Assembly (NCBI RefSeq): GCF_020216525.1
Contig: NZ_JAIWOY010000001.1
Location: forward strand, 310,001 to 374,000
From: Nocardioides nematodiphilus
GTDB taxonomy: Bacteria; Actinomycetota; Actinomycetes; Propionibacteriales; Nocardioidaceae
Direction of reading: 5' to 3'
DNA: 64,000 nt
A program made the translations under genes and the position numbers. The notes beneath the pieces are model-generated. The model was not told the origin of the DNA. It saw nothing but the letters and a program-made list of their open reading frames with translations, and made no database searches. Within the stretch, counting starts at the first letter, position 1, and each line of letters starts with the position of its first letter. Positions 54,061-62,427 of this stretch are shown piece by piece.

Positions 54061-55476
54061 ATGTCGAAGCTGCGCAACGTGGCCGTCCTGCTGGCCGGAG
54101 GTGTCGGCTCGCGCGTCGGTCTCGACCTGCCCAAGCAGCTGATCAAGGTGGCCGGCCTGCCGATCATGGAGCACACGCTCGGCATCCTGGACGCCCACCC
54201 CGAGGTCGACGAGATCATCATCATGATGACGCCGGGTCATCTCGACGCGGTCCACACGATGACTCGCGACGGCCGCTATCCGAAGGTCACCAAGATCCTC
54301 GAGGGCGCCGCCACCCGCAACGACACCACCCAGAACGCCCTGGCCGCCCTCGGCGCCGGCGACTGCAACGTCCTGCTGCACGACGCGGTGCGCCCGCTGC
54401 TCTCCGCGCGGATCATCAGCGACTGCTTCAAGGCGCTGGAGGACTACCGCGCCGTCGACGTCGCCATCCCGAGCGCCGACACCATCATCGAGCTCGCCGA
54501 CGACAACACCATCTCCAACATCCCGGACCGCTCGCGCCTGCGCCGTGGCCAGACCCCGCAGGCCTTCCTCGCCTCCACGCTGAAGGCGGCGTACGTCGAG
54601 GCGAACAAGGACCCCCACTTCACCGCGACCGACGACTGCTCGGTGGTGCTGCGCTACCTGCCCGACGTCAAGATCTGGGTCGTCGCCGGCGACGAGCAGA
54701 ACATGAAGGTCACCGAGCCGATCGACGTCTATCTGGCCGACAAGCTCTTCCAGCTCAACGCCCACCAGCCGCTGCCGGACAACACCGAGGCCGACTACCG
54801 CGCCGCGCTCGAGGGCCGCACGGTCGTCATCTTCGGCGGCTCGTACGGCATCGGCGCCGACGTCGCCTCGCTCGCGGAGGGGTACGGCGCGAACGTGGCG
54901 TCGTACTCCCGCTCCTCGACCGGCACCGACGTGGCCCGGCGCGCGGACATCGCCGCGGCGGCCCAGGACGCGATGGAGCGCTTCGGCCGCATCGACTACG
55001 TGGTGAACACCGCCGGGATCCTGCCGATCAGCAACCTCGCCGAGACCTCCGAGGAGGAGGTGTGGGCCGCGACCGAGGTCAACTACCTGGCGCCGATCAT
55101 GATCGCGCAGGAGTTCCACCCGCACCTCAAGGCCACGCAGGGCTCGCTGCTGCTCTACACGTCCTCGTCCTACACCCGCGGACGCAAGGGTTACAGCCTC
55201 TACTCCTCGGCGAAGGCGGCCACCGTCAACCTCACGCAGGCGCTGGCCGACGAGTGGGCCGAGGACGGCGTCCGGATCAACGTGATCAACCCCGAGCGCA
55301 CCTCCACCCCCATGCGGACCAAGGCGTTCGGCGAGGAGCCGGCCGACTCGCTGCTGCAGTCGGAGGCCGTGGCCAGCGCGTCGCTCGACACCCTGATCGG
55401 CCGGGGCACCGGCCACGTCGTCGACCTGCGCCGCCTCGACCCGATCGCCGCGGCCCTCGCCAGCGGCCTCGAGTGA
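54061..55476 (+). CDS. Bifunctional cytidylyltransferase / short-chain reductase (CDP-ribitol synthesis type)
   Basis: A 471-residue fusion. Residues 1-235 are an IspD/TarI-like cytidylyltransferase (LAGGVGSRVGLDLPKQ, then LLHDAVRPLLSA and FTATDDCSVV). Residues about 250-470 are a short-chain dehydrogenase (VVIFGGSYGIGADVA, VVNTAGILPIS, and the active site SSSYTRGRKGYSLYSSAKAA with YxxxK). The layout equals Haemophilus Bcs1/Acs1, which reduces ribulose 5-phosphate and makes CDP-ribitol. It should supply the polyol-phosphate polymerases at 58812 and 62428. GAGGAG precedes the ATG. Confidence 0.88.
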   Translation: MSKLRNVAVLLAGGVGSRVGLDLPKQLIKVAGLPIMEHTLGILDAHPEVDEIIIMMTPGHLDAVHTMTRDGRYPKVTKILEGAATRNDTTQNALAALGAGDCNVLLHDAVRPLLSARIISDCFKALEDYRAVDVAIPSADTIIELADDNTISNIPDRSRLRRGQTPQAFLASTLKAAYVEANKDPHFTATDDCSVVLRYLPDVKIWVVAGDEQNMKVTEPIDVYLADKLFQLNAHQPLPDNTEADYRAALEGRTVVIFGGSYGIGADVASLAEGYGANVASYSRSSTGTDVARRADIAAAAQDAMERFGRIDYVVNTAGILPISNLAETSEEEVWAATEVNYLAPIMIAQEFHPHLKATQGSLLLYTSSSYTRGRKGYSLYSSAKAATVNLTQALADEWAEDGVRINVINPERTSTPMRTKAFGEEPADSLLQSEAVASASLDTLIGRGTGHVVDLRRLDPIAAALASGLE

Positions 55477-55538
55477 CGGGACCCGCGAAACAGGTTGGCA
55501 ACAGGCAACTGCCAGGTTCTTCGATTAGTGTCGGCGCG

Positions 55539-56561
55539 ATGAATACCTCACCCCGGCGATCTCTACGACCGAACCGGTCGCGAGGATCGGCACCGGCCGG
55601 CGGTGCCACCGTGGAGACGATCTCCACCCCCGGGGGGTGGGTCGTTCCGCGGGTTCTCTCCTCCGATCCCATCGAGAACCTCCGGCTACGACGCCTGGCG
55701 GCCCTCGAGCAGGCTCCGTACCGGGTGCCTGTCGACTACGCGATCGTCGGCGTCCAGAAGGCCGGCACGAGCACTCTCCACTCCCTGCTGTGCGAGCACC
55801 CGAACGTCGCGAGCGGGCCCGAGAAGGAGATGCGCGTCTTCATGCTCCCGGACCCGCCGACGTCCCGCGCTCAAGCCGACGACTACGCACGCCCAGCTCG
55901 CAGCGCCGAGGTGGTGCGTGCAGGCGACGCGACCCCCACGTACCTCTTCTGGCCGGGCGCACTGGAGCGGCTGCAGGCGTACGACGCCGCCATGCCACTC
56001 ATCGCGATGTTCCGCGATCCGATCGAGCGGGCCTTCTCCCAATGGGCGATGCAGCGACGTCGCAGCGCCGGCTTCCCCGACCTCGGCGAGACCATCGCGC
56101 AGTGGGCCGAGATGCCGCTCCCGACCTCGGTCCCCGAGGGCCTCACGCCCGGACAGCTGCGTCGGCGCTCCCTCTATGTGCGCGGGCTGTACGGCCAGCA
56201 GCTCCAGCGCGGGTTCGCCCTCTTCCCTCGCGAGCAATGGCTGCTTCTCGACATCCGCGAGCTCGCAAGCGACCAGAACGCCGTCCTCGACCGGGTGACG
56301 GACCATCTCTCGCTGCCCCGGTTCACGACGTACCCGGAGCCACGGCGCCGCGGCCATGTCCCCGAGACGCACCAGGGCCCCGCGCCCACGGTTGCGGATG
56401 TGCAGCGCCTCGTCGATCTCTATGCCGAGGATCTCGCGCTCTTCGCCGACCTCTCCGGCCTGGACGTCAGCCGCTGGTCAACGGTCCGGGTGCGGGACGG
56501 CCACCTGGCCGCACGCGAGCTCCGGGACACGCTCGCGGGTCGGCTCGGGCTGAGCATCTGA
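55539..56561 (+). CDS. Sulfotransferase domain protein (copy 2, divergent type)
   Basis: A 340-residue protein with 5'-phosphosulfate loop VGVQKAGTSTLHSLLCEHPN and 3'-phosphate motif FRDPIERAFSQWAMQ, i.e. the classical Sulfotransfer_1 type rather than the type of the 52960 and 56634 genes. The first 60 residues are basic and variable. TAGTGT at 55526-55531 ends 7 bases before the ATG, again a possible leaderless start. It lies 62 bases after the CDP-ribitol-type gene and converges on the next sulfotransferase. Confidence 0.85.
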   Translation: MNTSPRRSLRPNRSRGSAPAGGATVETISTPGGWVVPRVLSSDPIENLRLRRLAALEQAPYRVPVDYAIVGVQKAGTSTLHSLLCEHPNVASGPEKEMRVFMLPDPPTSRAQADDYARPARSAEVVRAGDATPTYLFWPGALERLQAYDAAMPLIAMFRDPIERAFSQWAMQRRRSAGFPDLGETIAQWAEMPLPTSVPEGLTPGQLRRRSLYVRGLYGQQLQRGFALFPREQWLLLDIRELASDQNAVLDRVTDHLSLPRFTTYPEPRRRGHVPETHQGPAPTVADVQRLVDLYAEDLALFADLSGLDVSRWSTVRVRDGHLAARELRDTLAGRLGLSI

Positions 56562-56633
56562 GGAGCGACCCCGCCTCTGCCTAGGAGGACCGAGAGACGA
56601 CCCTCGGCCCTTCCGGCGCGCTCGGCAACAGTC

Positions 56634-57629
56634 TCAGGCGCGCCGCAGACGGTCGCGCAGCGTACGACGGGCGGGTGTCTCGGACCCCCCAGGAGCCTGG
56701 TTCGGCTGGACGTCCTCGGCCGCATCGGCCGCTGCGGACTTCCTCATCCGGCTGTGCCGCGAGCGCGACATCTCCAACGCCGCCTCGTACGTCTCGTTGT
56801 ACTCGGCCGACAGTGCGTCGGTCACGCCGTGGTCGGCGGGCTCACCGCTGTCGGCGATCGCCTTCAGGGCGTCGAAGCTGCGGTCGGCCAGGTCACGCAT
56901 CCACCCCGGCACGACGACGCCGTCCCAGCCGCTAGGCATCCGGCGCAGCGACGGGTCGAGGAACCCATCGACGGGGTGCGGGTGCTCCTCGAGCGACGGC
57001 TCGAGGTCGAGGCCGAGCAGACCGTCGACGCGTCGGAACTCTCGGCGCCAGTCACCGAGCAGGTCCGGATAGTGCACGAAGGCACGGTCCGACCCACGGG
57101 TGAGACGCTCGGTCATGAGTGCGACGTTGATCCAGCCGGTGACGGCTCGCACGTGCTCGGCGTTGTAATAGGTGCTCCGGCTCGAGGAGACCTCGGACGG
57201 GTGGCGCAGCATGATCAAGAACTTGAGATCGAAGTCGAGCTCGGTCGCCAGCTCGGCCCACAGCGGCTGGAACCAGATCATCCGGGGGTCCTTGAGGACG
57301 AGACGCTCCCCGGTGGCCAGCTGCTCCTCGACCCAGGCACGCAGCCGCGCCTTGGAGTCGGTCCCCTCCAGTGAGGAGAGCAGGGCGTCCAGGGCCGCAG
57401 GGTCCCGGTCGAGCGTCCCGACATTCGCAGCCTTCAGCCGCTGCTTGTCGAACGCGACCAGCCAACGGGGCTCGTAGAAGCCGCGAGGATTCGACTCGCC
57501 GGCCTTGATCGCGTCGGGAACGTGGTAGCCGCTGTGCGCCAAAGACCCGCTGACGGCGCTCGTGCCGCTGCGTCCGGGGCCGACGACGAGCAGGACCTGC
57601 GGACGCGGGGACATGTCAATAGCGGTCAC
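56634..57629 (-). CDS. Sulfotransferase family protein (copy 3)
   Basis: A 331-residue sulfotransferase with VVGPGRSGTSAVSGSL and LRHPSEVSSSRSTYY. It is a paralogue of the 52960 gene: ESNPRGFYEPRW, LKDPRMIWFQPLW and the spacing agree. The C-terminus is basic. GTG at 57629 with GGAG 9 bases upstream is preferred; an ATG five codons later is possible. The 72-base gap to the convergent gene shows no clear terminator. Confidence 0.85.
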   Translation of the reverse strand: MTAIDMSPRPQVLLVVGPGRSGTSAVSGSLAHSGYHVPDAIKAGESNPRGFYEPRWLVAFDKQRLKAANVGTLDRDPAALDALLSSLEGTDSKARLRAWVEEQLATGERLVLKDPRMIWFQPLWAELATELDFDLKFLIMLRHPSEVSSSRSTYYNAEHVRAVTGWINVALMTERLTRGSDRAFVHYPDLLGDWRREFRRVDGLLGLDLEPSLEEHPHPVDGFLDPSLRRMPSGWDGVVVPGWMRDLADRSFDALKAIADSGEPADHGVTDALSAEYNETYEAALEMSRSRHSRMRKSAAADAAEDVQPNQAPGGSETPARRTLRDRLRRA

Positions 57630-57685
57630 AGAACGGCGCTCCAGGGGCTCGGTGAGAAGGACGGTGGGCAGGACGTTCCAACGAT

Positions 57686-58801
57686 TCAGTCATCGGAGCT
57701 CCGCGACTGCGCTTTGTAGACGCCCATCGCGACGGTGGCCGCGAGCGCGGGCGTGACCTGGGTCGGAGCCCCCTCGGCGGTCCGCAACGCGTCTGCGGCG
57801 GGAACCGCGCGCAGGAGGTCGATGTCGCCGATGACCCGGACGCCGCTCGCGAGGACGTTGTCGACGATCTCGTTCGCCAGCGCGCTCACCCGCTCGCTCG
57901 CCCCTGACGGGAGCAGCATCTTGCGCTCATCGACGCCGGGGGTGCGGAGTTTGACATAGCGCCAGGCGGCGAGGCGGTCATCCACGGTGAAGCGGCGCGG
58001 CTCCTTGCCCGCGGCGCGCCGGCGGGCGTTCTCGTCCTCGAACTCAACGTTGAAGGCGCGGATCGCCTCCGCCTCGTCCCAGGTCAAGGAGCGGTTGGTG
58101 ACCTCGGCGGCGGGGACGAGCAGGCCGTCGGGCAGGCCCAGCATGGCAGCGAACTCGCGGGTGAGCTGACTCTTGTCCCGGGGGTCCATCGCGATCACCG
58201 TGAGGTTCTCGGGGCCGACGATCCCGGCCCAGCGACGCACGAGCTCGTCGTGGCGGTGACGCCGCCAGAACAGGGCTACCGACCGCGGCTCGGGGGCGTG
58301 CGTGAGCACTGCCTCGGTCCACTCCTCGAGCGAGAGGGTCGTGCCGGACTGGACGAACTGCTGCCACTGGGAGGGGAACATGCTGGCCAGCGGACGCAGC
58401 GTCACGACGACACGGGTGTCGTCACGGCCACCCAGGCTGTCCACGATGCGCTCGGCGACCGCGTCGTCGGCCTCGCACAGGAACTCGCTCGAGATGACCG
58501 CCTGGCGGGCGCCGCTGTGGCGCGCCTGCTCGGCGAGCTCGGCCCAGCGTCGCTGTCCCGCCTGCTGGGCCTCACCCGAGCTGCCGACGCCCGTCATGGC
58601 CTTGACGGCCTGGGTCGGCTGCAGCCGCGCGCCGATGTAGTGGATGCCGTGCTCGGCCAGCGCCTCGCGGTTGCGGTGGAAGGCCGACTGCACCGTGGTG
58701 GTGCCGGTCTTGAAGGGTCCGATGTGGATCAGACGCCCCGGGAGCGGGGTCGGATCCGCGGTGCGAGCCGCAGAACGATCGAACATCTTCTTGAATGCCA
58801 C
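57686..58801 (-). CDS. Sulfotransferase-like protein (copy 4)
   Basis: A 371-residue protein whose N-terminal loop LIHIGPFKTGTTTVQSAFHR is a sulfotransferase-type phosphosulfate site; VVVTLRPLASMFPSQWQQFV occupies the place of the 3'-phosphate motif but lacks its usual serine pattern. It is distant from the other three. The substrate is unknown, and it could be a kinase-like relative. It follows the large polymerase gene by 10 bases, so it is probably co-transcribed with it. Confidence 0.75.
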   Translation of the reverse strand: MAFKKMFDRSAARTADPTPLPGRLIHIGPFKTGTTTVQSAFHRNREALAEHGIHYIGARLQPTQAVKAMTGVGSSGEAQQAGQRRWAELAEQARHSGARQAVISSEFLCEADDAVAERIVDSLGGRDDTRVVVTLRPLASMFPSQWQQFVQSGTTLSLEEWTEAVLTHAPEPRSVALFWRRHRHDELVRRWAGIVGPENLTVIAMDPRDKSQLTREFAAMLGLPDGLLVPAAEVTNRSLTWDEAEAIRAFNVEFEDENARRRAAGKEPRRFTVDDRLAAWRYVKLRTPGVDERKMLLPSGASERVSALANEIVDNVLASGVRVIGDIDLLRAVPAADALRTAEGAPTQVTPALAATVAMGVYKAQSRSSDD

Positions 58802-58811
58802 GGCCGCGATC

Positions 58812-61800
58812 CTACCGTCCGGCCTCGGTGCCGACGGCCGGTGCGTCGCCCCGCGGAACCATCACCTGATCGACGAAACGAGCGGCGGCGTGACCGTCCT
58901 CGAGGTCCAGGTAGTCCTGCCGGAAGCGCTCGTACGCCTCCGCGTACCGGCCCCGCACACCCTCCAGGTCGAGGAGCGCGTCGACGACCTCGTCGGTGGT
59001 GTCCAGCAGCGGTCCCGGGGCGGTCGGCTCGAAGTCGAACAGCCAGCCACGGGTGTCGCGGTAGCGCTGGACGTCGGGGACGTGGAAGAGCATCGGCTTG
59101 CCGGTCACCCCGAAGTCGAAGCGCAGCGAGGAGTAGTCCACGATCGCCGCGTCGGCGGCCAGGTAGAGGTCCGCGACCTCCGGGTAGTCCGTGACGTCGA
59201 CGACGCCCTCGACACGGGTGCGCTGGTTGACCCGGGCGTTGAACGCGTGGCCCCGCACGAGCAGGACGAACTCGTCACCGAGCCGCTCGTGGGCGCGGGC
59301 GAAGTCGAAGAAGTCGACCATCGCCGCCCGCATGTCGTCGGGCGAGAGGTAGTCGCGGAACGTCGGCGCGTACAGCACCGCCGTCTGGTCCGCACGGATC
59401 CCGAGGCTCGCGCGCACCTCGGCGCGCAGCGCTCCGGCCTCCTCCGAGAGGAGGACGTCGTTGCGCGGGTAGCCGATCGGGAGCATCGACCCCTCGGGCG
59501 CACCGAACTCGCGGGCCAGGAGCGGGGTCGCGTACGTGGCCGGCGAGACGACGTAGTCCCACTCCGAGGCGCGGCGGCCGTACGAGACGACCAGGTCGGG
59601 GTCGAAGCCCTGGTGCGCCCAGTGGCTGCGCCCCATCTGCTTGAACGGGTAGCCGTGGAACGTCTCGACGATCACCTGACCGGCCTGCTTGTGCAGGTAG
59701 TCGGGCTGGAACATGTTGTCGACGTAGTAGGTGACCGAGCGCAGCAGGTCGTACCACTCCGGGGTGTTGACCACGACCGGGATGCCGCCCTCGGGGACGG
59801 CGATCGAGTGGTCCTGGACCGCCCAGTAGCACGGGATGTCGGCGCCGCGGCGCTTCAGCTCGGCCTGGATGGCGAGGCCGTTGTCGGTGGCCTTCTCGCC
59901 GAAGTAGCTGCGGAAGAGGATGCCGGGCTGCAGCGGAGGGGCCGCGGCGGCCTGGAGCTGCGCCTGCCGGAAGCGGCCGGCGGCCGCCCCGATCGGACGC
60001 ACCAACGTGATGCGGACGTCCGCCTTCGGGCCACGCAGCACACGACCCTCGAGGCGCTCGGTGTCGATGGCGACGGGGAGGCTGTCCGACAGCACGGGAG
60101 CGACCCGCAGGACCGTCTCCACCGGGTCGGGGCGACCGGCGACCTGGAGCCGGGCGACGACGTCGTGGTCGCCGTGCGGCAGCGGGAGCTGCCCGAAGCG
60201 GTAGACGGGGCGGCGTAGCGGCAGGTGGGCGACGAAGCGGCCGTCCGCGTCGGGGACGACCGGAGCGGCGGTGGCGCTGGTGGCCCGATGGCGGGTCACC
60301 AGGGTCAGGCTCTCGATCGCGCCGAGGACGCGTCCCTCGACGATGAGCTCGTCACCGTCGTCGGTCGTCGCCACGGTGACCTTGTCGGCGGTCGCACCCG
60401 CGGGCCAGTCGTGGACGATCGGCTCGTCGCGGTGGTCGCCGTCGATCAGCAGGTCGCGCGAGCCGATGGACTCCCGGACGTGGATCGGGACGACCCGGTC
60501 GGCCAGGTCGCGCCCCGTGAGGTGCCAGCCGACCGGCGTCAGGGAGTCGTCGTGCGCCGGGAGCTCGAGGGAGAAGGCGCCGTTCGCGACCCTGGCGGCC
60601 ACGTGGGTGCGGCGGTGACCGGCGACGACGCGGGCGTAGCGCTCGGCACCGGCGCCCACCAGCCGGCCGCTGATCGTACGGCCGGCGATCGCGAGGTCCG
60701 CGACCTCGACCGCGCCGTCGATGAGGCGCAGGATGACCGGCTCCTGCAGCGACCAGTCGACGAAGACACGACGCTGGTCGGCGAGACGGCCCGCGCGCAG
60801 GCCGCCCGGCTGACCGGCCCGCGCCATCTGGCTGATCGCACCGGTGACGGTGAAGCCGGCGCAGGTCACCCGCAACAGCAGGTGCAGCGGCGCGTCGCCG
60901 TACTGCTTGACGAGCTCCTCGACCGGGACCTCGGCGGCGAAGGTGCCGAGCCGTGAGTCGTTGGTGGCGTCCTCGGTGGGCTGGGCGAACCGCGGCGGCG
61001 CGTCGGGACCCTGCGCGAGCGCCGGGTAGACGTGCTCGGCGCCGCCCTCGCCGTCGATGCCGCCGCCCGCACGGACGACGACCTCGACGGTCTGCGGGTG
61101 CTCCGTGAGGTCGATCTTGCCGAGGTAGGCCCAGCCGGTGAGGCGGGCGGTCAGACCGCCCTCGCGCTGGGTCCAGCTCAGCTCCTCGACCATGTGGCGC
61201 AGCTTCAGCTGCTCGCGCCGGATCAGGAAGAGCTCGTCGGGCAGGCGCGGGTCGCCGTAGACCGGATACTTGAGAAGGACGCCGTCAGGGCGGACCTCGC
61301 TCGGGGTGCTGTCGGCGGACATCGAGGCGTCCTCGGCCATCTTCGCCATCGCCCGGACGTCGTCGCGACGGTCCTGCCGGGTCAGCTCGAGCACGACGCG
61401 GCGCAGCGGCATCGCCTTGTCCCAGACGGACTGGTGGGCGTCGCGGGTGAGCTCGACGACGACGTCGCGGATCTTGGCCCAGTACGCGTCGTCCTCGATG
61501 CCGGGCGACATGAGGTACCAGTGGAAGTGGGCGTCGAACAGCGTCTGCAGCCACGCGTCGTACAGGTCCTCGCGGCCCTCGGCACGCAGCGCCTCGTCGG
61601 TGAGCCGGAAGGCGGTGATGCGGGCGTCGAGGTCCTTCATGGAGGCGGTCTGCTGGCTGATCGAGGAGGCGTCCTCGCGCTGGCGGTAGCGGTAGACGAC
61701 CTCGGGGACCACATCGATCTTCGGCGCCCGGCAGAGCATCTGGGTGACGATCGGCTGGTCCTCGTAGGAGCCCTCGCGGAACCACAGCCCCTGCTTGTCC

Positions 61801-62387
61801 CAGAAGCGGCGCTCGTAGAGCTTGTTCCAGGTGTAGAGGTTGCGCAGGATCGCCGGGAACTCGGTGACGTTGGTGGCCAGGCGGCGGGTCGACTGCACGT
61901 CGTTGACCCAGATCGGGCGCCAGTCGCGCTCCTCGTCGAAGCGGCGCACCGAGCCGGCGACGATCTGCGAGCCGGTCTCGCGGGCGCTGCCGACCAGGAT
62001 CGCCAGGGCGTGCATCGGCAGGACGTCGTCGGAGTCGACGAACGTCAGGTAGCGCCCGCGCGCGGCCTTCACCCCGGTGTTGCGGGCGGCGCCGAGGCCG
62101 CCGTTGGGGCGGGTGACGAGGCGTACGCGCGGGTCCTTGGCGACGTACTGCTCCGCGATGGCGCGCGAGCCGTCCGTGGACCCGTCGTCGACCAGGACGA
62201 GCTCGAAGTGGACGAAGCTCTGCTCCAGGATCGACTCGATGCAGGCCCCGATGTAGGCCTCGACGCCGTAGAACGGGACGATCACGCTGACGGTCGGCGG
62301 CCAGACCTTGCGGCCGGCCTCGCTGTCGCGGAACTTCCGGGCGGCCCGACGGGCGACGCCCCGCATCCGGGTGACGATCTCAGCCAC
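58812..62387 (-). CDS. GT2 glycosyltransferase fused to CDP-polyol glycerophosphotransferase (TagF/TarF-like)
   Basis: A 1191-residue fusion. Residues about 30-250 are a GT2 domain (VSVIVPFYGVEAYIGACIES, LVDDGSTDGSRAI, LTFVDSDDVLPM). Residues about 380-790 form a beta-rich middle region with repeated Arg-containing modules and no family I can name. Residues about 800-1175 are a CDP-glycerol glycerophosphotransferase domain (FHGYPFKQMGRSHW, IGYPRNDVLLS, YAPTFRDYLSPDD, DAAIVDYSSLRFDF). It probably adds a sugar and polymerises polyol phosphate on a lipid carrier. The GTG at 62387 is chosen because GAGGAG lies 5 bases upstream. Confidence 0.88.
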   Translation of the reverse strand: MAEIVTRMRGVARRAARKFRDSEAGRKVWPPTVSVIVPFYGVEAYIGACIESILEQSFVHFELVLVDDGSTDGSRAIAEQYVAKDPRVRLVTRPNGGLGAARNTGVKAARGRYLTFVDSDDVLPMHALAILVGSARETGSQIVAGSVRRFDEERDWRPIWVNDVQSTRRLATNVTEFPAILRNLYTWNKLYERRFWDKQGLWFREGSYEDQPIVTQMLCRAPKIDVVPEVVYRYRQREDASSISQQTASMKDLDARITAFRLTDEALRAEGREDLYDAWLQTLFDAHFHWYLMSPGIEDDAYWAKIRDVVVELTRDAHQSVWDKAMPLRRVVLELTRQDRRDDVRAMAKMAEDASMSADSTPSEVRPDGVLLKYPVYGDPRLPDELFLIRREQLKLRHMVEELSWTQREGGLTARLTGWAYLGKIDLTEHPQTVEVVVRAGGGIDGEGGAEHVYPALAQGPDAPPRFAQPTEDATNDSRLGTFAAEVPVEELVKQYGDAPLHLLLRVTCAGFTVTGAISQMARAGQPGGLRAGRLADQRRVFVDWSLQEPVILRLIDGAVEVADLAIAGRTISGRLVGAGAERYARVVAGHRRTHVAARVANGAFSLELPAHDDSLTPVGWHLTGRDLADRVVPIHVRESIGSRDLLIDGDHRDEPIVHDWPAGATADKVTVATTDDGDELIVEGRVLGAIESLTLVTRHRATSATAAPVVPDADGRFVAHLPLRRPVYRFGQLPLPHGDHDVVARLQVAGRPDPVETVLRVAPVLSDSLPVAIDTERLEGRVLRGPKADVRITLVRPIGAAAGRFRQAQLQAAAAPPLQPGILFRSYFGEKATDNGLAIQAELKRRGADIPCYWAVQDHSIAVPEGGIPVVVNTPEWYDLLRSVTYYVDNMFQPDYLHKQAGQVIVETFHGYPFKQMGRSHWAHQGFDPDLVVSYGRRASEWDYVVSPATYATPLLAREFGAPEGSMLPIGYPRNDVLLSEEAGALRAEVRASLGIRADQTAVLYAPTFRDYLSPDDMRAAMVDFFDFARAHERLGDEFVLLVRGHAFNARVNQRTRVEGVVDVTDYPEVADLYLAADAAIVDYSSLRFDFGVTGKPMLFHVPDVQRYRDTRGWLFDFEPTAPGPLLDTTDEVVDALLDLEGVRGRYAEAYERFRQDYLDLEDGHAAARFVDQVMVPRGDAPAVGTEAGR

Positions 62388-62427
62388 GCTCACTCCTCAC
62401 GACCACCCGCGACAGGTTAGTGGAGAC

